A DNA stretch of 6,570 nucleotides, taken from the NCBI GenBank assembly GCA_937897585.1, contig CALCNY010000192.1, positions 1 to 6,570 of the forward strand. Reading direction: 5' to 3'. Origin of the DNA: an uncultured Chitinophagaceae bacterium (GTDB taxonomy: Bacteria > Bacteroidota > Bacteroidia > Chitinophagales > Chitinophagaceae). The notes under the pieces are model-generated. The model worked only from the letters and a program-made list of their open reading frames with translations. It searched no databases and was not told the origin of the DNA. A program made the translations under genes and the position numbers. Shown here piece by piece: positions 1 through 6,570 of the stretch (within the stretch, counting starts at the first letter, position 1; every line of letters starts with the position of its first letter).

Positions 1-664
1 CATTATCTTCTTCATACCTGAAATTTCGGTTACCATACATATTAATAGTAGATGAATCCGCATGTAGGTTACGATTAAAAATTATTGCATCACCATTTGC
101 AATTACGTTTACTATAGATTTTCCAAAATAAACATTTGCATTACTATTGAAATCTAATTTTGTTGTTTGTATTAATTTACTATTTGTATAAACATTACCT
201 GCAGTTGCTTTTATTGTACTTAAAGTAATATAATCATCCACGAAGCTCAGTGTACCTGGTCCGTTACTCACTACATCGAAGTTGATAACCGTACCATTTG
301 TTTTAAATGTAGAAACAGCTTTTGGCTCAAGCACCATGCTAAAATAGGTACCTAAAGGATCAGAAAAACTATTTGATGTATTACAAATTCTTAATGTTGT
401 ATCAATATCGGCAGAGCCTTTTAAAGTAAGCACTTTGTTGTTACCATAAAACTTGGCCTTGTTTAATACGCCTGCAATTGTCAAATTATTGATAGCTGCA
501 GAAATATCAAGTGTTACCTTATTGGTATCCACATTTGCTGGGAATGAGTTGGCATCAAAAATTACATTGTCATATTCATTTGGAATACAACCATCAGGTG
601 TACCACCACTGGTATTAGCCCAATGCGAAATTTGAGACCAGTTTCCTTTACCCCCTACCCAATA
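1..664 (-). other. YWVGG module, copy 2 (first 221 residues, cut by window edge)
   Basis: Residues 1969-2189. YWVGGKGNW, HWANTSGG, CIPNEYDNVIFDANSF and NKVTLDISAAINN match copy 1 in order. The internal landmark NSKLIQ lies 160 residues after the first Tyr, against 159 (NSKLLQ) in copy 1. The two copies are therefore collinear and come from duplication of a whole module. Sequence identity outside the entry motif is low by eye, so the duplication is old. If this copy is full length, about 260 more residues lie to the left of the window. Confidence 0.72.
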
Positions 665-3600
665 ACGATTTTTTGGTGTTACTGGATTAAGAACGAAACC
701 TGAGTTTTGACCTAAGTCAATGGCTTCGTTTATGGTTAATGTACCTGTTCCTGTAACTGTCAATTTCTTAATAGAAATAAATGATGTCGTAGCATTTACT
801 GTTGCGCCTAGATTTAAAGTCGATACTGCATCTGTAGAGCCTGCTGCGGTATTGATGGTATTGTAGGTATTACAATCGCCACCATTCATGATTAAACTTT
901 TTCTTACAGTTAATGTTCTTCCATTACCAAATCTGTAATCAGTTCCAACCGGACTTAACAAGTTCAACGTATCTATCCATGTTGTACCCGGAATAGCCAC
1001 TACTTTTGCATAGGTAATTAGCTTACCCACATTATAACAGCCTCTTAAATATAAAGATCCATTAGTAGAAGAGGTTATTGTTTTTATTTTACATACCTGT
1101 GATGTATCCGAAACACCACCCGCATAGTCTTCATCATGATATAAGTATAGATTCACTTTATTTCCTGCAACGATATTTCCATAATTAGCATAGTAACTTG
1201 AATTGACGCTCCATGAACTTGCAAGCTGACCATTTCCATACAAACCAGACTGTAATGTGTAGCTGGTAGAAGATCCTGAAATAGGCCATCCCGGTATGTT
1301 AGTCAATCCTACGCCTGTAGCCGAATTGCCATTGAAATAATAATAGTATTTAGGAAGATTGATATACTCTTCAGGATTTTTGAAGTTTACATTACCATAT
1401 TGCACCAAACCTCTGCTCATAATCTGGTATGAACTGTAAATATTTAGTGTTGAAGAATCTAGAGAGATAACACTGTTGGCATTTGTATTGATATCCCAAT
1501 TCCATGTGTAAAGAAGGTTGTAGGTATCAATTTTACCAACCAAGTTAATGGTTGATGTACCAAAGTATAATTTACCGGAAGTTGTGGTATTGTCTTTACT
1601 CTGGAAGTAAGAGAGCTGCAATAATTTACTGTTTGTTTTGAAAGTACCATCATAATGATTGATACCATCAATACTTATGAAATCATCCGAAAGGCCATAC
1701 ACACCAGTTCCATAAATATTAATAGGGAAATTTACGACAGCACCATTTGAAGTAAAGCTATGGTTGGCTGTACCATATAAATTCATCGTGAATTTCGTAT
1801 TTGGAACGTTATAAGCGTTCAACGAATCCACAAATCTAAAGTTTGAATCTAAAGTCACCGATCCATATACATTCATTTGCTTACCATTGCCATATAATTT
1901 TGGCGAAAATCTCACACCATTGGCTATGAAGCTATTTATTTTAACGACGTTAGAGTCGATAGTTACTTTTTGATTGGCGGCTGTAAATGAATTGGCATCA
2001 AAGATTACATTATCTGTTGCACTTGGTAGGATTGGCTGATAGTTTGTACCACCTGATGAAGTAGCCCAATGATTCAAAGTGTTCCAATTACCTGAACCAC
2101 CTACCCAATAGTAATCATAAGACTTAGTCATAATCAATCCAGAAACAGTACTGGTTATACTGCAATATCTTGTACTCACAACTACATAATAATAAAGGAA
2201 TCCTGCAGTAGCTGTTGATGGATTAAATACCGAATCGGTAGCACCTACAACTAAAGTTCCACCGGTGGTAGACGCGGTTGTGTTGCTATACCACTGATAA
2301 GAAATACTATCACCAGTAGCCCTAACACTTAATCGTGCCTGAGTACTACCCATAATAGCAGTTTGCGCTGCTGTGGTTGGTTGTACTGATATTACAGGGA
2401 TATTATTTATAGTAGCTCCAACTGCTGTACGTGTAGCAGATACGCAACCTAAAGTATTGGTAGCTTGCACATAATAAGTAGTTGATGCAGTTAATGATTG
2501 TGTAGTTACACTTGCACCTGTACCAATTGAAACACCACCTGTTGCTGCATTGTACCATGTAAGCGTTCCTGCTTGAGATGCAGTAGCAGATAAAGTCAAA
2601 GCGCCTGGTCCACATTTTGAACCTGGAGTTACTGAGGTGATGGTTGGTAAACCATTTATTGTAAATATTGTAGTGGCCGATGAAGAACATCCACTAGCAT
2701 TAGTAACTGTGTATGAAATAATTGCTGTTCCAGATGCAATACCTGTTACTAAACCATTTGCAGAAACTGTAGCAATCGCATTATTTGATGAAGACCAAAC
2801 ACCACCAACTGTTGAGTTTATTAATTGGCGAGTGGTGTTTACACAAATCGAATCGGTTAATGTGGCAGATTTTGAAACAGGTGCTCCTGTTGTCCAATTT
2901 GATGCTGAACCTGTTAAAGAGAAATTAGCAAGATTACCATTTAATGCATTACTTGTTTTATCTTTTAATGTGATTTCAGAAGTGTTGTTTCCATTAATTG
3001 TTCCTTGGTTAAAATTATAATAAGCAACTAAGCCCGTTTCATTTCCATTAAGTTCATTGTACATTGAAGATTGCAGCTGTTGTTGTGTTCTAGCTGTTCC
3101 CCAAATTCTAAATTCATCCATTACACCTTTAAAATATGAAGTCCAACCAACAACAACACCCAAAAACAATCTAGTTTGACAAGGATAAAATAATGTAGTC
3201 TTAGCACTAGTAATTGCTGTACTTATTAGTTGTCCATCGATATAGAATCTTGAAGTATCAATATTAACTCCTGATTTCACAACCACTGCTAAATGAATCC
3301 AAGTGTTACTCTTATCAGTATTACTTGAGATAGATGACAGATTTTCAGCAGAAGTAGTATTATTGCAATAGCTATTATTTAAGGTACTTCTCCATGTATG
3401 TTCGCCCCAATTTGACAAAATTAAACCACCAGCTACACCACTTTCAAATGTCGAATAAATTGCTCTTATGTTTAAATTACTAGAGAATAATGAGTCATCA
3501 AATTTCACTAAAGTCTCAACACTATAATTCCTATATAATTTACCTGTTGGAGATGAACCATTAACGTTGCTATTATCAAAAATATGTATATAATCATTAA

Positions 3601-6570
3601 CCCCATCAAACCTCAATGCTCTGTTGATAGTGGTACTTGTATCAGTGCTATTAGGACTTATAACAGGTAATGAATTTACAATTACACGAGCTGAATCAGA
3701 TGCAGTACTTTGACATCCATTAGCATCTCTGATTTTTACAGAATAGTTACCAACACTTGATACTGTTATAGATTGAGTTGTAGCGCCAGTGCTCCATAAA
3801 TAAGAAGAAGCAAATGGTGCAGTTAATGTAACAGAACCTCCTGAACAGATAGATGTTGAACCTGATGAAGCAATCGTAGCAATAGGCAATGCATTTACAG
3901 TTACAACTTTAGGTGTGGCATTCAAACTCCAGCAACCTAAACTATTTTTTACACTAACAGTATAATTTCCTGAAGTTGAAGCTGTAATTGACCTTGTTGT
4001 AGCACCCGTACTCCATAAATAAGCTGAAGCAGAATCTGAAGTCAATGTTACTGATCCGCCGGCACAGAAAGTTGAAGCACCACCGGCTGTAATATTTGCC
4101 AATGGCAATGTTCTGATGGTTAAATGTAAAGTAACTACGCTATCACATCCAAGTAAATTATTTAAAGTAGTTGTATAATTTCCTGAGTTTAAGTATGTAT
4201 TTCCATACCAAACAAAACTACCACAAGCGATAGCTGTTGTATCTCCTGTGTTACTTCTATTTATAATAAGCTTCAAAGTATCCACCGAAGCACATCCAAA
4301 ACCATTTGCGTAACTGTACGTGTACAAACCACTGTTAGTATAAGCCGAATCATGCCAGCTATAGCTGTTACAAGCTGTTATTGAATATGAATTGTAAGTT
4401 GAATTATTAATTGTTAAATGCAAAGTAATTACGCTATCACAACCTACACTGTTGGTAAAGGTTTTGTTGTAATCACCAGAGTTGTTGTATGTATTACCAT
4501 ACCAACTGAAACTATTACATGCAGTAGCTGAAGTATCTACATTGCTGCTGCTATTATTGATGGTTAAATGTAAAGTAATAACGCTATCGCAACCTGCAAC
4601 ATTTACTAAAGTATGCGTGTAATCGCCACTGTTAGCATAGTTAACGCCAAACCAACTATAATTGTCGCAAGACGTTACTGTTACAGAAGCGGTTGTACTT
4701 TCTAAAATCGTAAGATGTAAAGTAACTACGCTATCACAACCAACAGCATTGGTTAAAGTAGCTGTATAATTTCCTGAGTTGGTATAATAATCTCCTTTCC
4801 ATGTAAAATGATCACAAGCAATAGCAGCAGTATCTCCTGTGTTGCTGTGATTTATCGTTAAATGCAAAGTATCCATTGAGAAACAACCACTAGGTGTAGT
4901 GTATTGATATAAATAATTTCCACTGTTGGTGTAAGTAACACCATGCCATACATAACTATCACAAGCTTTTCTTACAATACCTGCATTGGTATTGTTGTTG
5001 ATGGTTAAGTTTAAAGTTGCAATTGAATCACAACCTGCTGCGTTAGTGGTGGTATAAGTATACACACCTGAAGCGTTATAGGTAACACCATTCCATGTAT
5101 ATGTAAAGCAAGCAGACATATCCGTAGATGAGCTATTGCTGTTATTGATCGTTAATGATAAGATAGCAGTTGAATCGCAATTCACTGCGTTTGTAGTATG
5201 ATAAGTGTACACACCTGAAGCGCTATACAATTGACCATTCCAGTTATAAGAATTACAAGCACTAACATTGATGGTATCAGATACCGAACTGTTGTTGATG
5301 GTCAAGTTCAGTGTAGCAGTAGAATCACAACCAAATGCGCCTGTTGTTGCAAAACTATATACACCAGAAACGGTATAAGTTTCGCCATTCCAAGTATATG
5401 TATCACATGCAGTAGCATCTGTATTAGAAGATGTACTGTTGTTAATCGTTAAATATAAGGTAGCTGTAGAATCACATCCTGCAGCATTGTTTGTTGAATA
5501 AGTATATACACCCGAAGTTGTGTACTCAACACCATTCCATAAATAAGCATAACATCTGCTGATGGTTTCAGAAGATGTAGATTTTTGATTGATGGTTAAT
5601 TCTAATGTAGATGTAGAATCACATCCTGCAGCATTAGTAGCAACATGTGTATACACTCCAGATGTTGTGTACTCAATGCCATTCCATGTATAAGAACTAC
5701 ATGCAACAACGGCAACTGGCGCTGAAGCATTGCTGTAGTTAACCATTAAATGTAAAGTTGCAACTGAATCACAACCGGCAATAGTTTGTGTGTTGTAAGT
5801 ATAATCTCCTGATAAAGTATAATTCTGTCCATTCCATGAGTATGAATTACATGCAATAACACTTGTATCAGATGCACTGCTATTGTTGATGGTAAGATTT
5901 AATGTAGCCACTGAATCACATCCTGCAGCATTTAAAGTTGCATAAGTATAAACTCCAGATGCGGTGTAAGTTTGGTTGTTCCATGTATAAGAATTACATG
6001 AAACTTCAACTGCCGAACTTGATGAAGTATTGTTAATTGTTAATTGTAAAGTTGCTACTGAATCACATCCTACTGCATTGTTTGTAGTAAATGTGTAAAC
6101 ACCTGAAGCGGTGTAAGTTTGGTTATTCCATGAATATGAATCGCAAGCGGTAACTGTTGTTGTTGATGCGCTGCTATTGTTGATCGTAAGATTCAATATT
6201 GCTACTGAATCACAACCTGAAGCGTTGATTGTATGATAGGTATTCACTCCAGATGTAGTGTATACCTGTCCATTCCATGAGTACGAATTACATGCAGTAA
6301 CAGTTGATTCTGATGAACTACTATTATTGATGGTAAGGTTTAATGTTGCTACTGAATCACATCCTGCAGCATTTTGAGATGCGAATGTGTAAACGCCAGA
6401 TGCAGTGTAAGTTTGGTTGTTCCAGTTGTATGAATTACAAGCAACGATGGTCGCCGAACTTGATGAAGTATTGTTAATCGTTAATTGTAAAGTTGCTACT
6501 GAATCACAACCTAAAGCATTGTTTGTAGTAAATGTGTAAACACCTGAAGCGGTGTAAGTTTGGTTATTCC
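1..6570 (-). CDS. Giant multidomain surface/adhesin-like protein, internal fragment (both ends missing)
   Basis: One minus-strand frame (codons whose lowest base is at 2, 5, 8 ... 6566) reads through 2189 codons with no stop. It keeps recognisable protein domains from edge to edge, so no net frameshift is present. Neither start nor stop is in the window. Residue 1 here is the codon at 6568-6566. In order: seventeen 49-residue repeats (1-819), two Ig/PKD-like domains (820-966), a LamG-like domain (984-1213), a Big_2-like domain (about 1230-1308), an Ig_7-like domain (1309-1391), another Ig-like domain (1392-1486), a 482-residue YWVGG module (1487-1968) and the start of a second copy (1969-2189). 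The composition (few Lys, Arg and Glu; much Thr, Ser, Asn, Tyr and Gly) and the paired cysteines fit an extracellular protein. From family knowledge, such Bacteroidota proteins are normally type IX secretion cargo; the sorting domain, if present, is off the left edge. An adhesive or structural role is inference. No enzyme active site is recognised. Confidence 0.93.
665..2110 (-). other. YWVGG module, copy 1 (482 residues, beta-rich)
   Basis: Residues 1487-1968. The entry motif is YWVGGSGNW, then HWATSSGG, LPSATDNVIFDANSF and KVTIDSNVVKINSF. After that come many short strands spaced by 'YGNG', 'YGT' and 'TSNG' turns (for example PKLYGNGKQMNVYGS and TMNLYGTANHSF). The 'HW......P...DNVIFDA.sF......VtiD....i..f.i' opening resembles the start of G8-like or beta-helix domains, and the regular strand and turn pattern suggests a beta-solenoid; this is inference. 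The back half contains PKYYYYFNGNSATG, LYLYHDEDYAGG and DYRFGNGRTLTV. I cannot assign a function, and no catalytic motif is evident. A second copy begins exactly 482 residues later. Confidence 0.7.
2111..2395 (-). other. Ig-like domain with 'SYQWYSN' core
   Basis: Residues 1392-1486. Begins VISVQPTTAAQTAIMGST, then RLSVRATGDSISYQWYSN, the loop TTGGTLVVGATDSVF, and FLYYYVVVSTRYCSITSTVSG. 'A.G..isYqWY.n......g..v.GAt...f.Pst...g..YYyVvv' matches a common Ig-like fold in surface proteins. Only the late cysteine (RYCS) is present; the early one seen in the other small domains is missing. It ends at TKSYD, directly before the first YWVGG module. Confidence 0.72.
2396..2644 (-). other. Ig-like domain, Ig_7 (CHU_C-associated) type
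   Basis: Residues 1309-1391, 83 residues long. KCGPGALTLSATAS, then GTLTWYNAATGG, SLTASTTYYVQA, LGCVSATRTAVGATI. This order (CGPG, 'tWY.a.tGG', 'TTYYV.A', 'GC.S.RtaV.atv') is characteristic of an Ig-like domain found very often in large secreted Bacteroidota proteins. It probably serves as a structural spacer. The cysteine pair (CGPG and GCVS) is intact. Confidence 0.83.
2645..2881 (-). other. Bacterial Ig-like domain, Big_2 type
   Basis: About residues 1230-1308. The stretch VWSSSNNAIATVSANGLVTG followed by IASGTAIISYTV is the classic Big_2 core ('W.Ssn..vAtVs..GlVtg...GtatIt..v'). It is preceded by DSICVNTT and followed by ASGCSSSAT, so the cysteine pair seen in the neighbouring Ig-like domains is present here too. 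Big_2 domains are common in adhesins such as intimins and in S-layer-like proteins, where they act as spacers or binding modules. A linker of about 16 residues (2882-2929) joins it to the LamG domain. Confidence 0.8.
2930..3619 (-). other. Laminin-G / concanavalin-A-like (LamG-type) domain
   Basis: Residues 984-1213. The family's usual landmarks occur in order. The opening strand is ALRFDGVNDYI. 'YSVETLVKFD' follows in the place of the typical 'fTiEaWvk'. WIHLAVVVKSG matches the 'WtHvAvv' strand, and RFYIDGQLI matches the 'lYvDGqlv' hairpin. GVMDEFRIWGTARTQQQLQ then matches the 'G.iDEvRIwn.aRt..ei' strand, and GLVAYYNFNQG closes the domain. This is most like the Laminin_G_3 group. Such domains bind carbohydrate or protein ligands, often with calcium, on the outside of the cell; the ligand here cannot be told. 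It is the best candidate for a binding head in the visible part of the protein. Two cysteines (NSYCNN and YPCQT) could pair. Confidence 0.9.
3671..3889 (-). other. Ig/PKD-like domain 2 ('TSICSGG ... YLWSTGATT')
   Basis: Residues 894-966, 73 residues long. The order matches domain 1: TSICSGGSVTLT, SYLWSTGATTQSI, GNYSVKIRD, NGCQS, then VIVNSL. Both cysteines are kept at equivalent positions. It is followed by a short linker (about residues 967-983, PVISPNSTDTSTTINR) leading into the LamG domain. Confidence 0.8.
3890..4111 (-). other. Ig/PKD-like domain 1 ('STFCAGG ... YLWSTGATT')
   Basis: Residues 820-893. It starts with the linker TLPLANI, then a first cysteine in STFCAGGSVTLT, the core AYLWSTGATTRSI, the strand GNYTVSVKN and a second cysteine in LGCWS, ending VVTVNALP. 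The 'WSTGATT.SI...SGNYTV.V....GC.S' core is typical of small Ig/PKD-like beta-sandwich domains in secreted Bacteroidota proteins. Its role is probably as a spacer. It is a paralogue of the next domain and was probably made by tandem duplication. Confidence 0.8.
4112..4966 (-). repeat. Array subfamily B (units 12-17, 'NSGxY...VVTLHLTI' type)
   Basis: The last six units before the Ig domains are visibly different. WNG becomes W[HKFY]G, the turn reads NSG[NDL]Y rather than SGVYTY, and most units end GCDSVVTLHLTI. Units 12 and 16 lack the Asp of GCDS (GCFSMDTL and GCASVDTL), and both are followed by the same linker type, SNTGDT[AT]AIAC. That gives a repeating order in which 12-13 resemble 16-17. 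The last unit ends LHLTIR at 4112 and passes straight into a 'TLP' linker and the first Ig-like domain. Confidence 0.82.
4967..6570 (-). repeat. Array subfamily A (units 1-11, 'WNG...SGVYTY' type)
   Basis: The first eleven units in protein order (unit 1 is cut by the window edge) share WNG or WNN after the first cysteine, then YTxSGVYTY/F and GCDS[VTI]ATLxLTINN. Neighbouring units differ mainly in the Ser/Thr linker and in the residues just before GCDS. Within this group, units 7-10 use CDST where units 1-6 use CDSV, which suggests local amplification. Unit 10 replaces the Gly before the second Cys with Asn (VNCDST). Unit 8 starts RCYAY instead of ACNSY. Confidence 0.85.
6453..6570 (-). repeat. 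Near-identical copy of 6012-6129 (441 bp higher-order duplication)
   Basis: Aligned at an offset of 441 bp (exactly three 147 bp units), bases 6453-6570 differ from 6012-6129 at only four positions by my reading. The last 52 bases are identical. Adjacent units are clearly more divergent than this. It indicates that a block of three units was copied recently, or that gene conversion acts between units 1 and 4. The copy is cut by the right edge, so its full length is unknown. Confidence 0.85.

Larger units (their letters stand above)
4112..6570 (-). repeat. Tandem array of seventeen 49-residue Cys-pair repeats (147 bp period)
   Basis: Residues 1-819 consist of 16 complete units and one cut unit. 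The consensus begins ACNSYxWNGxxYTxSGVYTY and ends NAAGCDSVATLNLTINN, followed by a Ser/Thr-rich linker of about ten residues. The GCDS-equivalent codons recur on the plus strand near 6501, 6354, 6207, 6060, 5913, 5766, 5616, 5469, 5322, 5172, 5025, 4878, 4731, 4584, 4434, 4287 and 4140. The spacing is 147 bp thirteen times and 150 bp three times; every step is a multiple of three. Each complete unit keeps two cysteines (ACxSY and GCDS) 26 residues apart, one Trp, and a Tyr/SG pair. The likely structure is a chain of small beta domains, each closed by a disulfide, acting as a rigid stalk. I recognise the repeat type from large Bacteroidota surface proteins but cannot name a domain family with certainty. 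The array continues past the right edge. Confidence 0.93.

Noticed and set aside
453..635. Plus-strand open frame of 60 codons
   Set aside because: Antisense to the conserved entry region of YWVGG module copy 2; a shadow frame.
1459..1671. Minus-strand open frame of 70 codons
   Set aside because: Out of frame with the long gene and fully inside YWVGG module copy 1; no domain or ribosome binding site supports it.
2403..2690. Minus-strand open frame of 95 codons
   Set aside because: It is in a different minus frame from the long gene and overlaps the Ig_7-like domain. The odd composition, rich in Tyr, Cys, Asn and Ile, is what an out-of-frame reading of this repeat-rich gene gives.
2637..3020. 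Plus-strand open frame of 127 codons
   Set aside because: It lies antisense to the end of the LamG domain and the Big_2-like domain, which are clearly coded on the minus strand. Its translation shows no recognisable domain, and no independent coding signal is visible.
5231..5452. Plus-strand open frame of 73 codons
   Set aside because: Antisense to the repeat array; its Cys- and Thr-rich translation is a by-product of the repeated minus-strand codons.
4112..6570. Regularly spaced short DNA repeats suggesting a CRISPR array
   Set aside because: The conserved words recur at 147 or 150 bp, always a multiple of three, within an open frame. The material between them is itself conserved as protein. 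CRISPR spacers would be unique, and the period would be much shorter.
4112..6570. Recurrent 'NLTINNS' as an N-glycosylation sequon
   Set aside because: N-x-[S/T] is matched often because of the Asn/Thr/Ser-rich composition. General N-glycosylation of this kind is not established in Bacteroidota, so it carries little weight compared with the D-[S/T]-x motif.

Overview
The whole window lies inside one very long protein-coding gene read on the minus strand. A single frame stays open from the right edge to the left edge: 2189 whole codons, 6568 down to 2, with no stop, no start and no intergenic DNA. Both the N-terminus (right of 6570) and the C-terminus (left of 1) are outside the window. The product is a giant, repetitive, low-charge protein rich in Thr, Ser, Asn, Tyr and Gly, of the kind exported to the cell surface.

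The organism is most likely a member of Bacteroidota (Flavobacteriales, Chitinophagales or Saprospirales type). This rests on the AT-rich coding sequence, the domain set (Ig-like domains with 'WSTGATT' and 'TWYNAATGG' cores, Laminin-G-like, 'YWVGG.GNW' modules) and the GCDSVATLNLTINN repeats. Such proteins in this phylum usually leave the cell by the type IX secretion system through a C-terminal sorting domain. That domain would lie outside this window, so this part is inference.

Layout in protein order, right to left. (1) 6570-4112: seventeen tandem copies (first one cut) of a 49-residue repeat with two cysteines, in two subfamilies. (2) 4111-3671: two Ig/PKD-like domains of about 73 residues. 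(3) 3619-2930: a Laminin-G/concanavalin-A-like domain. (4) 2881-2645: a bacterial Ig-like (Big_2-type) domain. (5) 2644-2396: an Ig_7-type domain. (6) 2395-2111: a further Ig-like domain around 'YQWYSN'. (7) 2110-665: a 482-residue 'YWVGG' module, probably a beta-solenoid. (8) 664-1: the start of a second copy of that module, running off the window.

Taken together this looks like a long stalk of small disulfide-bonded beta domains, followed by a possible carbohydrate- or ligand-binding LamG domain and then large beta-rich modules towards the C-terminus: an adhesin or cell-surface structural protein. The points most worth a second look are the regularity of the 49-residue array, a possible O-glycosylation motif kept in every repeat (shifted by three residues in the two units that lost the standard one), higher-order duplications inside the array, and the duplicated, poorly characterised YWVGG module. 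I see no RNA genes, mobile elements, CRISPR arrays, promoters or terminators.
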